Part shown: in pieces, positions 17,162-24,871 of the stretch | How the letters are laid out: every line of letters starts with the position of its first letter | Position numbering within the stretch: position 1 is the stretch's first letter | Assembly: GCA_031261745.1 (NCBI GenBank) | Contig: JAISJC010000062.1 | Coordinates: 1-42,809 of the forward strand | Length of the DNA stretch: 42,809 bases | Direction: 5' to 3' | Origin: Oscillospiraceae bacterium | GTDB lineage: Bacteria > Bacillota > Clostridia > Oscillospirales > Oscillospiraceae | Made by a program: the position numbers and the translations under genes | Notes under the pieces: model-generated | The model's database searches: none | What the model was told of the DNA's origin: nothing | What the model saw: the letters and a program-made list of their open reading frames with translations, nothing else

Positions 17162-17254
17162 GGAGAAGTCGCCTAGCTTGGTCGAGGGCGCACGATTGGA
17201 AATCGTGTAGGCGTCAAAAGCGTCTCGAGGGTTCGAATCCCTCCTTCTCCGCCA
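17162..17254 (+). tRNA. tRNA-Ser (anticodon GGA)
   Basis: Acceptor arms GGAGAAG and CTTCTCC pair over seven bases, the anticodon stem CACGA/TCGTG encloses loop TTGGAAA with anticodon GGA (reads UCC/UCU), the T arm contains GGTTCGAATCC, and the long variable arm (TAGGCGTCAAAAGCGTCTC) is the class II feature of serine tRNAs. The 3' end GCCA is encoded. Confidence 0.96.
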
Positions 17255-17323
17255 CGGTTTCCTTTCCGCTGGGAAAATAAGCAAATTCGCCCTATGGTTG
17301 ATTTTTTATCGCCTATTGGGATA

Positions 17324-17373
17324 TTGAATATTAGCGCGGTTGCGATTATAATAATCTCAAGCGCGCTAATATT
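17324..17373 (+). promoter_or_regulatory. Operator-flanked promoter of the XRE regulator gene
   Basis: TTGAAT (17324-17329) and TATAAT (17347-17352) with a 17-base spacer. Perfect inverted 12-base arms AATATTAGCGCG (17327-17338) and CGCGCTAATATT (17362-17373) flank the -10 box, one overlapping the -35 and one the start point. This is what an autoregulatory operator looks like. The right arm also runs into TTTTTT, so it could act as the tRNA terminator as well. Confidence 0.65.
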
Positions 17374-17391
17374 TTTTCTGGAGGAATAAAA

Positions 17392-18309
17392 ATGCTGTAT
17401 CTCGCTGAAAACTTGAAATCCTTACGCAAAGGCAAAGACCTCACGCAAGAAGAAATTTCGGAAATCCTCGGAGTCTCCCCGCAAAGCGTCAGCAAATGGG
17501 AACGCGGCGAAACTTTTCCAGACATCACATTGCTTCCTGCGCTCGCTAATCTGTACAAAGTGAGTGTTGACGCGCTGATTGGGATGGATAAAATCAATGA
17601 CTGGCAAACAAGAACGGCTATCTTTACCACCGCACACAAACATTGGCGAAACGGCGACATCAATTCTGCCATTGATGTTTTTTCCGACGCATTAAAGACT
17701 TTCCCGAATGACGAGGGTATTATGTCGGACTTGGCTATGGCGCTTGCTCTTTGTGATGATACTGATAAATTATCTCAAGCTGTCGCGTTGTGTGAACGTG
17801 TATTGTCAGGCAGCCAAGGCGATAAAGTCCATCACACGACCCGCGCCGCGTTATGTTTTATTTATCTGAAAGTTAGCGAACGGGATAAAGCAATCGCGGC
17901 GGCGAGAAAACTACCTCATCTTCGCGAAAGCCGTGAAATGATTCTGACGCAGATGGAAAAGGATTTGAGTGCTGATGAAATTAACTCTTATCTGAAATTC
18001 ATCGCCATCGGTGAAAACGACGAGCAAGATGTTATTGAGGTTGATTTTGGAATTGATATGGTAGCTGTCTGCACAGAGTATGATTTACTCGGAAAAATAG
18101 AAGCGTTGCGTGTTGAAGTCGGAGCACCAAAAACCACCGAGGGATTTCGCGTTCTCCCTCAAATTCGGATTAGGGACAAAGTGGAGCTTGCCCCCTATCA
18201 AGTACGAGTTCGCCGCTATGCGGATTATCTTCTTGACAAGACGTTTGACAATCAACTCAATGCCGCGAACGAAATTATTGAGGTTTTACGCAGTATAGTG
18301 CAAGGTTAA
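17392..18309 (+). CDS. XRE-family regulator with TPR-like C-terminal region
   Basis: 305 residues; GGAGGAA precedes the ATG. Residues about 4-60 are an XRE helix-turn-helix (LKSLRKGKDLTQEEISEILGVSPQSVSKWERG ... ITLLPALANLYKVSVDALIG). The rest is helical and TPR-like (TTAHKHWRNGDINSAIDVFSDALKTFPND and LCFIYLKVSERDKAIAAARKL). Such proteins are common in Firmicutes as regulators that sense peptides or other ligands through the helical part. It is more AT-rich than its neighbours and sits just behind a tRNA, a usual acquisition point. The inverted repeat over its promoter suggests autoregulation. Confidence 0.88.
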   Translation: MLYLAENLKSLRKGKDLTQEEISEILGVSPQSVSKWERGETFPDITLLPALANLYKVSVDALIGMDKINDWQTRTAIFTTAHKHWRNGDINSAIDVFSDALKTFPNDEGIMSDLAMALALCDDTDKLSQAVALCERVLSGSQGDKVHHTTRAALCFIYLKVSERDKAIAAARKLPHLRESREMILTQMEKDLSADEINSYLKFIAIGENDEQDVIEVDFGIDMVAVCTEYDLLGKIEALRVEVGAPKTTEGFRVLPQIRIRDKVELAPYQVRVRRYADYLLDKTFDNQLNAANEIIEVLRSIVQG

Positions 18310-18338
18310 TTATTGACGGCAGAAAAACAACTATGAGA

Positions 18339-18375
18339 AACGCCGCACGGATATAATAATCCGCGCGGCGTTTTG
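18339..18375. terminator. Bidirectional terminator between the XRE gene and the esterase gene
   Basis: Near-perfect hairpin AACGCCGCaCGGAT / ATCCGcGCGGCGTT flanked by T-rich sequence on both sides, between converging genes. Confidence 0.8.
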
Positions 18376-18381
18376 TCGCAA

Positions 18382-20847
18382 CTATTTGTGTTTCCGTTTC
18401 CGCACGAGCGCGAGGGCAACCGCGAGGGCAACGGCACCGACGCCGAGGGTTGCAAAACCGATGACGGCAAAGACCGACAGGCTTTTCTCCTTTGCGGCGG
18501 GCGCGTCGTCCGGCGTTTCAGTCGCTGTCGGCTCCGCCTCCGCCTCCGCTGTCAATGCGGCGTGGTAATACCAGCCGTCGTTTTCGGCGGTGCCGCCGGT
18601 TATCGCGGAAAAACCGCCGTAATAGTAGTCGTAAGGCGTCGCGCCGCTTGACACCGCGTACATAAACGGATTGTCGCGCAGCGACGCGTCTGCCGCTGCG
18701 TCAAGCGTTTCACCGTAGAAATAGTGCCGCAGATACGCCGCGACATTCGCCGCCGCGCCGACCTGTCCGTGCGGGTCGCCGAACGCGGCGTATTTGCCGT
18801 AGTTAAAGCGCAGCAGCTCATCGCCGTCGTATCCGAGCGCGCGGTACACGCTCTTCACAAGCTCCATAGAGAGCGCGTCGGACTCGGAGCCGTCGTTGTA
18901 GTCGTTCACCGTGTTTTCGAGGATTACGGCGCGGGGCGCGAGCGTCGCGAGCAGGTCATTCTGGTCATAGGGCAGACGCGTGCCGTAGCCGAACGCGCCC
19001 TCCTCCTGCTCGTACATATGCCCTGGGTTCAGGAAGCGGCGGAACAGCTCGGTTTCGCGCACGCGGTTGTGGCGAATGCTGTTGCCCATAAACTCGGTAC
19101 CCGTCGCGACGGCCTTTGCCGAAGCGTCTGTGTTATAAAACGGCGTACCCGTCCAGTCGTACTCGTGTCCGACATAGGTATAACGCCACGGGCTGACGCC
19201 GCTCGCGCCCGACGCGCCGGGAATGCACACGCCGACGCGCTCGTCAAACACCGCGGCGACGAACGTGTATTTGCCGTTGATTGAGAAGCCGCGCGCCGCG
19301 ATTTTTGACGCGTCGAGCGCGACGGGAAGCCGCGAATCTGACGCAATCAGCTCCAATGCGTCAATCACGCGCGACAAGCCGTAGGCGTAAGCCATCTCCG
19401 CGCTGACCTCGGACGTTGAATTGCGCGAGTACGGGAACAGCTTGTAGAACAGACCCATTTCGCGCATCGCGAACGTGCCGAAATCGAAGCCGTAGGCGTT
19501 GCGGTTGCCCCACGCAACGGCGTCGGAGCGGTCGTCCGTCGTCCACTCGGTCGGCGCGGTCACGCCCGCAATCCCTTGCGCCATAAAGCTCTGGTCGCCG
19601 ATGATGATCGCCGCGCCACCCGCCTGCGCCGTCGCCGGCAGCTTAATATTGAAGTATGTTTCGACGGTTTTGCCGTTCGCCGTGACGGCGTAGGTGACCT
19701 TGTAGCTGCCCGCCGCGTCGGCGGCGATATCGCGAATCTCGACAGTCCCCTCCTGCGGCTTGTAGCCGTATTCGTAGAATTGTGCGAGGTCGAGAAGCTC
19801 CGCGCGGCGTTCCTCCCAGTCGGCGAGGGTCGTGACCTCGCGGTCGGAATCGAAAAATTTATACGGGTTCGGGAGCGTATTTGAGCGCGGCAAATCCAGC
19901 GGGTCGGGGTACTTCGTGTCCGCCCAGCGCAAGCCGAGATACGCGTTCCACACGCGGTCGATAATATCCGCGTTCCACACGCCGACATAGCCCGGCGCGG
20001 TGACGGCTTCGTACTCCGCCAGAGCGGCTGAAAACTCAGCGAGTGTGTCCGCGCGCCAGACGTTATCGCCGGGGTTCGACTTAGAGTTGTACCACCGTTT
20101 CGCTTCATCGGATCGCCACGTCGAAACGGGGACGTTCGCGTCGTCGGGTTTTCCCGCGAGTGTAATCAAGCCCCAATCCGCGGCACGGGCGCGCTCGTGG
20201 TCGGGTACTGCGTAGAGCGACGCGTCGCTGTGGCTCCAAAACGCCCAGCCGTCGTCCGCGCCGTCGTGAATCGCGACCTCAACCGCGCAGACGTCACCGT
20301 CAGCGGGATATTTACGCCCGACGGCTTCGAGTTGCAGCGTAATATCGTACACGCGCTCGCCGCCGCCTGCCGTTGCGGACGCGGAAACGCGGTCGCTGTA
20401 CTCAGGGCTGTTCGGGTTCCACGGCGACGAAAGCGACGGAATCATCGCGTTTGAAAACATCTTTACGGTGCCGTCGCCGAGGACGAGGAACCAGCCCGCC
20501 GTGTCCGTTTCAAAGTTGAAGCGGTCGCCGTACACGTCAAAGCCGACGGCGAGGAAGTCCTGCGCGCGCGGATAATCCGTGCCGCCCGCGAAGCTAAACG
20601 GCGCGGCGGCATCCGTTGTGACGTTTGCGCGGACGCGTAAATGCAGCGTGACGCCGTCCCACAGCAGCTTAAAGCTGCCGCGCTCCCCTACTTTGTACGA
20701 CGGCGCGTTTTCCCAAGCCGCGTCGTCAATAACGGCGGCAAATTGCGCCGTTGCGGCCTCGGCGGCTACGTTTGCGGGGTACGAAATCCACGTCGGAACG
20801 GTCAGCGCGGTCACGGCCGCAAGTGTGAGCGCAATAATGTTTTTCAT
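18382..20847 (-). CDS. Secreted glucuronoyl esterase-like (CE15) protein with N-terminal CBM9-like domain
   Basis: The start is ATG 20847 (MKNIIALTLAAVTALTV), with GGGGAGA upstream, not the longer track start. The 821-residue product has a signal peptide, a domain resembling CBM9/DOMON-like carbohydrate-binding modules (FAAVIDDAAWENAPSYKVGE...), then an alpha/beta-hydrolase region like CE15 4-O-methyl-glucuronoyl methylesterases: the nucleophile serine lies in RGFSINGKYTF, equivalent to the GCSRxGK motif, and the catalytic histidine in FGDPHGQV. The C-terminus is a Pro/Thr/Glu linker, a membrane helix and RKRKHK, so it is anchored to the cell surface. CE15 enzymes cut ester links between glucuronoxylan and lignin. 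It ends the minus-strand cluster 23244-18382. Confidence 0.8.
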   Translation of the reverse strand: MKNIIALTLAAVTALTVPTWISYPANVAAEAATAQFAAVIDDAAWENAPSYKVGERGSFKLLWDGVTLHLRVRANVTTDAAAPFSFAGGTDYPRAQDFLAVGFDVYGDRFNFETDTAGWFLVLGDGTVKMFSNAMIPSLSSPWNPNSPEYSDRVSASATAGGGERVYDITLQLEAVGRKYPADGDVCAVEVAIHDGADDGWAFWSHSDASLYAVPDHERARAADWGLITLAGKPDDANVPVSTWRSDEAKRWYNSKSNPGDNVWRADTLAEFSAALAEYEAVTAPGYVGVWNADIIDRVWNAYLGLRWADTKYPDPLDLPRSNTLPNPYKFFDSDREVTTLADWEERRAELLDLAQFYEYGYKPQEGTVEIRDIAADAAGSYKVTYAVTANGKTVETYFNIKLPATAQAGGAAIIIGDQSFMAQGIAGVTAPTEWTTDDRSDAVAWGNRNAYGFDFGTFAMREMGLFYKLFPYSRNSTSEVSAEMAYAYGLSRVIDALELIASDSRLPVALDASKIAARGFSINGKYTFVAAVFDERVGVCIPGASGASGVSPWRYTYVGHEYDWTGTPFYNTDASAKAVATGTEFMGNSIRHNRVRETELFRRFLNPGHMYEQEEGAFGYGTRLPYDQNDLLATLAPRAVILENTVNDYNDGSESDALSMELVKSVYRALGYDGDELLRFNYGKYAAFGDPHGQVGAAANVAAYLRHYFYGETLDAAADASLRDNPFMYAVSSGATPYDYYYGGFSAITGGTAENDGWYYHAALTAEAEAEPTATETPDDAPAAKEKSLSVFAVIGFATLGVGAVALAVALALVRKRKHK

Positions 20848-20869
20848 AAACAATCTCCCCGATTCATAT

Positions 20870-21871
20870 TCAGATTGCTCCCGCCGTCCGCCGCCGGATA
20901 TCGTCAACCAGCTCGAACGCGGCGTCGCGGAGCCGCTTCGGATGCTTCTCAAAAAACGTCACGACCGGCTCGTTTTTCTTGATGTTCCAGATGCCCGCGA
21001 CCTTTCCGTCCACAGCGATTGTCGGGTTGCAAATCCCCGATTTCAGTACGACCGCGCTCCTGTATTCGGGCGGCAAAACCGCGCCGCGCTCCGTGTAGGA
21101 CACGATCAGCGGGTCGAAGCCCGAAAGCAGCGTCAGCCCCGGAATGTCGCCCGAATCCTCGCCGGCGTCAACGTAATAGTATGTGCTTCTGCCGCATTCA
21201 AGCCGTGAAAATTCGTCTAAATTCAGCGCGGACAGCCGTTTCCTGTCGTCCTTCAAAAACCCCAGAAACCAGGCCGCGTCCGCGAGCGTCGCGGGACCGT
21301 ACGCCGCGAAGTATCTGCTTAGCAGCTCCGGAAGAGCCTCGTCAGAAGTCAGCGTCGGCTCCGCGCTTATCAGGTCGAAGTCGCGGCTCGTCATATCGCG
21401 GAACGCGACTCTGCCCTGACGCGCCAGATAGACGAAAATCCCGCCCCACGAGGAAAACACCGCTTCGATTGTCTGCGCGTCGTATTCGGGCGCGAAAATC
21501 CGCCGCATTTCGGCGCGCGAATATACGCCGTCCTCCATCAGGCGGACGACCTCTGCCGCAATCGTTTCCATTCGCTCCCCGCCGAGGAAATCTCTCAGGT
21601 ACGATTCACCGGGGTGCAGAGCGAGCAGCAGCGGCAAATCCTCAAAGACGACGCCGTGCAGCGTGCCGCGGTAGAGCCACGTCTTGGTGAGCGCGGTTTT
21701 CCAGCCCGAAATACCCGCGCCGCGAATGAGCGCGGAGAACGGGACGTTGCGGTGGAACCAACAATGCAGACCGAGCAGCTCACGCGAGAGCCGCGTAATA
21801 TCCCCGCATTGCCGCGACAAATACAGCCCGTGCATTCGCTTGCGTAAAATAAACTCCGTGGTTTTATCCAT
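20870..21871 (-). CDS. Winged-helix DNA-binding domain protein of the HTH_42 (AlkX/YcaQ-related) group
   Basis: 333 residues from ATG 21871 (MDKTTEFILRKRMHGLYLS); the ribosome binding site is weak, and a GTG nine bases upstream is an alternative. KTWLYRGTLHGVVFEDLPLLLAL fits the family core in which a conserved RGT(L/W)H segment appears, and SRYFAAYGPATLADAAWFLGFL and LLSGFDPLIVSYTERGAVLPPEYR are further hallmarks of the HTH_42 family. Relatives bind damaged or cross-linked DNA and some are base glycosylases (YcaQ, AZL); whether this one is active is not known. It lies 15 bases after the EFR1 gene and 22 before the esterase gene. Confidence 0.8.
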   Translation of the reverse strand: MDKTTEFILRKRMHGLYLSRQCGDITRLSRELLGLHCWFHRNVPFSALIRGAGISGWKTALTKTWLYRGTLHGVVFEDLPLLLALHPGESYLRDFLGGERMETIAAEVVRLMEDGVYSRAEMRRIFAPEYDAQTIEAVFSSWGGIFVYLARQGRVAFRDMTSRDFDLISAEPTLTSDEALPELLSRYFAAYGPATLADAAWFLGFLKDDRKRLSALNLDEFSRLECGRSTYYYVDAGEDSGDIPGLTLLSGFDPLIVSYTERGAVLPPEYRSAVVLKSGICNPTIAVDGKVAGIWNIKKNEPVVTFFEKHPKRLRDAAFELVDDIRRRTAGAI

Positions 21872-21886
21872 TTGTAACACGACCTA

Positions 21887-22633
21887 TCAAAATTTCTGCT
21901 CGTTCGCCGCGATAATTTCCGAAAGCGTGACGTTCGGGTTGCGATAGCGGTATCGTGTCGGCTCGTTCGGCATATGCAGCGCGGCGGCGGGACAGTTTTG
22001 CAGGCACGCCATACAGCCCTCGCAGCGGGCGGAGAATTTGAAAAGCGGCACGCCGTTCTCGTCGCGTTCGTCCTCGCTAATCGTGTAATTCGCGACGGGA
22101 CAGACCCGCATACACGTCCCGCAGGCCGTGCAATCCTTGCGCCAACGGTAGTCGAGAGCTTGCAGACGCCACGGAGCCGCGTCGAACGGCTCACCGCCGT
22201 CGGGCTTGAATTTCTGCGTCTTTCGTGCGCGAATCGTCTCTGCGATTTGCTCAATGTCGCCCGAAATGTCGGTCGCGACAGGCGGAATATCCGGATTGAA
22301 CGGCAGGTAATTCGACCACGTTTCAACGTCAAATACGTTGTCGAAATCCGAGATTCTCGCCAGAACGCCGCCGATGGGTCCGGGGTCGCCGCCGTGAACC
22401 GCGACGGCGAATTTGTAATTCGCTTTGAGGTTGACGCGGCGCAGAAAGCGCGTCACAATAGCCGGAATATTCGCCGCGAACACGGGAAATACCACGCCGA
22501 TTGCGTCCTCCGAAGCACCGATAGTATCGCGCTCCTGCGGGATTGAGCGCAGCTGCGCGTTCGGGAATTTCGCGCCGAGCTGTTTTGCGGCGTCAAGGCT
22601 GTTGCCCGTCGCCGTGAAGTAGAATATTGTCAT
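21887..22633 (-). CDS. EFR1-family flavodoxin/ferredoxin protein
   Basis: 248 residues. Residues 1-150 are a flavodoxin-like fold with the FMN loop FYFTATGNSLDAA. The C-terminal part has two 4Fe-4S motifs, CTACGTCMRVCPV and CEGCMACLQNCPA. EFR1 proteins are common in anaerobic Clostridia and carry electrons between unknown partners. It overlaps the metallo-hydrolase gene by four bases and so is co-translated with it. It could supply electrons to local redox enzymes, but nothing in the sequence links it to the nitrogenase-like system. Confidence 0.9.
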   Translation of the reverse strand: MTIFYFTATGNSLDAAKQLGAKFPNAQLRSIPQERDTIGASEDAIGVVFPVFAANIPAIVTRFLRRVNLKANYKFAVAVHGGDPGPIGGVLARISDFDNVFDVETWSNYLPFNPDIPPVATDISGDIEQIAETIRARKTQKFKPDGGEPFDAAPWRLQALDYRWRKDCTACGTCMRVCPVANYTISEDERDENGVPLFKFSARCEGCMACLQNCPAAALHMPNEPTRYRYRNPNVTLSEIIAANEQKF

Positions 22634-23244
22634 ACGCCCACCTCGGCTTGCGCGAGTTCAATCTCCTGCCCCGGCTCGACAATAAGTTTGTTCGGCGCGT
22701 CCCATTTGTCGGCTTTCTTGCGGTCAAATAATGCGCCGGGTTTGAGGTGAATCGGTATGTTGTGCTTCGCTCCGACAAGCCTCGCGCACTCCGCGCCCTC
22801 TTTCTGGCTCATATTGAAAACGCCGTCAAGCGGGAACAGCGCGTAGTCGAGTTCCCTCGCCGCAAACGAATTCATCTGCTCGGTTTTCGATGTGTCACCG
22901 GAGGCGTAAAGCGTTATGCCGTCGATTGTGACGATGTAACCGACGCACTTTTTCGGGCTATGGTTGAGGTTTTTCGCTTCAACTGCTTCGGCGGTAATGC
23001 CGCCGCCGAGGTCAAACGCGTTGTGTTTGCCGCCCGCAAGTGCCTCGGTATTTGTGATGACGCGGCAGTCCTGCTTCTGCGAAACAAGCTGAATTTGGTT
23101 GTGGTCGCCGTGGTCGTGGGTGACGAGTATCACATCGGCGGCAAGGTCGTAACCGTCGCCGGCGTACGGGTCGATGTAGACGATGCGCCCGTCGTTTGCG
23201 GTCAGGCGGTACGACCCGTGACCCTGGTAGTAAAGTTTCGGCAT
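22630..23244 (-). CDS. Metallo-beta-lactamase-fold hydrolase (UlaG/UPF0173-like)
   Basis: ATG 23244 (MPKLYYQGHGSYRLT) is preceded by GGAGG at the right distance; the longer track start has none. The 204-residue protein has the metal-binding VTHDHGDHNQ motif, further ligands in FDLGGGITAEAVEA and LYASGDTSKTEQM, and a final histidine in KHNIPIHLKPG. The group includes UPF0173 and UlaG-type hydrolases acting on small substrates. It is the first gene of the minus-strand cluster leading to the EFR1, winged-helix and esterase genes. Substrate unknown. Confidence 0.88.
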   Translation of the reverse strand: MPKLYYQGHGSYRLTANDGRIVYIDPYAGDGYDLAADVILVTHDHGDHNQIQLVSQKQDCRVITNTEALAGGKHNAFDLGGGITAEAVEAKNLNHSPKKCVGYIVTIDGITLYASGDTSKTEQMNSFAARELDYALFPLDGVFNMSQKEGAECARLVGAKHNIPIHLKPGALFDRKKADKWDAPNKLIVEPGQEIELAQAEVGV

Positions 23245-23325
23245 AAGCGGCCTCCATATTTGTTTTAGTATTTCAGCCATTTTAACATATCCGCGCCTGT
23301 TACACAAGAACAAAGTATTTTTAAC

Positions 23326-23354
23326 TTTACATTCAGTATAAAAAGGGATATAAT
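23326..23354 (+). promoter_or_regulatory. Promoter of the retron operon
   Basis: TTTACA (23326-23331) and TATAAT (23349-23354) with a 17-base spacer, 50 bases before the phosphoribosyltransferase-like start. AGGAGG precedes the ATG at 23408. Confidence 0.7.
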
Positions 23355-23407
23355 GACACAGAAACATTTTGTCGATATTTGGGTGGAGAACAGGAGGTAA
23401 TTGAAAT

Positions 23408-24376
23408 ATGGATAAAGATGAAGCCCTTGAAAGTTTTTACCGCCTGAATAAAATCGACAAATTGCGGGTACACAATCCGGATTCCGCCGATTATGATAAA
23501 CGCATTGAGGAACTGCCGGAAAAGTTAGACAAATGGCTGGCGTCCGTTGCGTGTGATGACCGTGAAATATTTCTTCGGCTTTTCAGCAGATATACATATA
23601 TTACTCCCGCGGTTGCGCAGGAGCGTTATGAGCGCGCCGTCGTACTGTTAAAAGACAAGCTGGCGGCTCAAAGTCTGTCGCTATCCGACGTCCTTTTCAT
23701 TACCGTTGAGGCACCCGGTGCCGCGAAAAGCGGCAGTGACAATGTAAGAACGGATTTGCACAGGAGGACACTGGATGAAATAGACAAAGAGCAAATTATC
23801 GCCTCTTGCGGGAAATTAAAATCGGATGTTTGGACCGGTTACAAAGCGATTGTTTTTGTTGATGATATAGTCGGAACCGGATTTACTTTGAGCGGGGAAA
23901 TCAAACGTGTAGCTGAAAATTATTCGCTTGATAATAAATTGCTGTACTATATTTGTTTGATTCCTACGCGATCGGGAATTAGATTTATAAAGAAAAAATG
24001 CAAAGAAATCAATATAATTATTACACCGACTTTTGAAAAACCGTGGATTTTACCATCCGCATTCAAAGAAAACTTCACTGCTGCGGAAGAGGAAAGAGTT
24101 CGGTGTTATGAAGAAATAATTGATGCCTATATGAAGGAGCCGGATAAAACTTTTGTTATGGGTTTTTATGAAAGCAAACAGCTGATCTCATTTTATTATA
24201 ATACTCCCAACAATACGCTGTGCTGTTTTTGGAAAGAGTCAGACATCCATACACCGCTCTTCAAACGGCAGGGACAGCGACCGACACTGTCAGATCTTAA
24301 AGATGCAAAAACGGGAAATGTTGAAAATGCGTATGCCATAGCTGCTGAAAAGAGAAGAAAAGGTGTGGCTCGATAA
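23408..24376 (+). CDS. Retron accessory protein, phosphoribosyltransferase-like
   Basis: 322 residues. IVFVDDIVGTGFTLSGEI is the PRPP-binding loop of type I phosphoribosyltransferases. The first 120 residues are helical and the region after the loop (LLYYICLIPTRSGIRFIKK ... IIITPTFEKPWILPSAF) resembles the so-called PRTase-CE proteins linked to conflict systems. Its stop overlaps the next start (TAATG). In known retrons a protein of this type is part of the toxic effector held in check by the reverse transcriptase and its RNA-DNA product; I recall this pairing with a winged-helix partner from the type III retrons, but cannot confirm the type here. The substrate is unknown. The gene is AT-richer than the flanks. 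Confidence 0.82.
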   Translation: MDKDEALESFYRLNKIDKLRVHNPDSADYDKRIEELPEKLDKWLASVACDDREIFLRLFSRYTYITPAVAQERYERAVVLLKDKLAAQSLSLSDVLFITVEAPGAAKSGSDNVRTDLHRRTLDEIDKEQIIASCGKLKSDVWTGYKAIVFVDDIVGTGFTLSGEIKRVAENYSLDNKLLYYICLIPTRSGIRFIKKKCKEINIIITPTFEKPWILPSAFKENFTAAEEERVRCYEEIIDAYMKEPDKTFVMGFYESKQLISFYYNTPNNTLCCFWKESDIHTPLFKRQGQRPTLSDLKDAKTGNVENAYAIAAEKRRKGVAR

Positions 24377-24666
24377 TGCATATATATGTTTATGACCGTT
24401 TAATACTGGGTTATTTATATGAACATTCGGATTTTTCTTATGACCGGTTATCACAGCTCCTGAATTGTTCAAAGGTCTTTATTGACGAGCGGCTGCAACA
24501 GCTGAGGGCAAATGAATATATTGTTATAACACAGAATCATATCCGATTAACGAAAAAAGGTGAAAAGGAGAAATCAGACTATCCGGAGGCGCATCCCTAT
24601 GATATTCATACGCATTTTGAATGGGATGTTTTGTATATACCTGATGAGTTCAGATTAAACGATTAA
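24376..24666 (+). CDS. Retron accessory winged-helix protein
   Basis: 96 residues. Residues about 15-65 (SDFSYDRLSQLLNCSKVFIDERLQQLRANEYIVITQNHIRLTKKG) form a winged helix-turn-helix ending in a typical wing. The C-terminal part (DIHTHFEWDVLYIPDEFRLND) is unrelated to known DNA-binding domains that I can recognise. It overlaps the phosphoribosyltransferase-like gene by one base and is directly followed by the msr-msd RNA. It likely works with that protein as effector, or binds the reverse-transcribed DNA. Confidence 0.8.
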   Translation: MHIYVYDRLILGYLYEHSDFSYDRLSQLLNCSKVFIDERLQQLRANEYIVITQNHIRLTKKGEKEKSDYPEAHPYDIHTHFEWDVLYIPDEFRLND

Positions 24667-24667
24667 T

Positions 24668-24842
24668 AAAGTCGGGAACGGTTAGAATGGGGTGTATTCG
24701 CCCCCTTGCAAAAAGGCACTAACTCGTGTGCGTGATACACACATTTCGCTCGCTCCCCGTGGGTATCCGCTCGCTTCACGTGTGTATCACGCACACGGTG
24801 CAGCAATAACGAATAGGGTTTACCGTAACCGTTTCCGGCTTT
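24668..24842 (+). ncRNA. Retron msr-msd RNA
   Basis: Arms a1 (24668-24684, AAAGTCGGGAACGGTTA) and a2 (24826-24842, TAACCGTTTCCGGCTTT) pair over 17 bases with two G-U pairs, the closing stem of retron RNAs. G24685 directly after a1 is the candidate branching guanosine. The msr part has a hairpin GGGGTG-tatt-CGCCCC (24689-24704). The msd part is a perfect 18-base stem, CGTGTGCGTGATACACAC (24725-24742) with its complement at 24780-24797, closing a 37-base loop that holds the direct repeat CGCTCGCT twice (24747 and 24768). It lies between the winged-helix gene and the reverse transcriptase, 30 bases before the ATG. Confidence 0.88.
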
Positions 24843-24871
24843 GTTATATATTATCGGAGAGTAAAGGCATT

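Noticed and set aside
20848-20952. N-terminal extension of the CE15-like protein
   Set aside because: It would hide the signal peptide that starts at MKNIIALTL.
24692-24871. Longer start for the reverse transcriptase as given by the ORF track
   Set aside because: It would translate the msr-msd RNA; ATG 24872 has its own ribosome binding site.
24667-24871. Target-site repeats flanking the retron block
   Set aside because: I saw no matching direct repeats at the borders near 23300 and 25950 by eye; absence is not proof.
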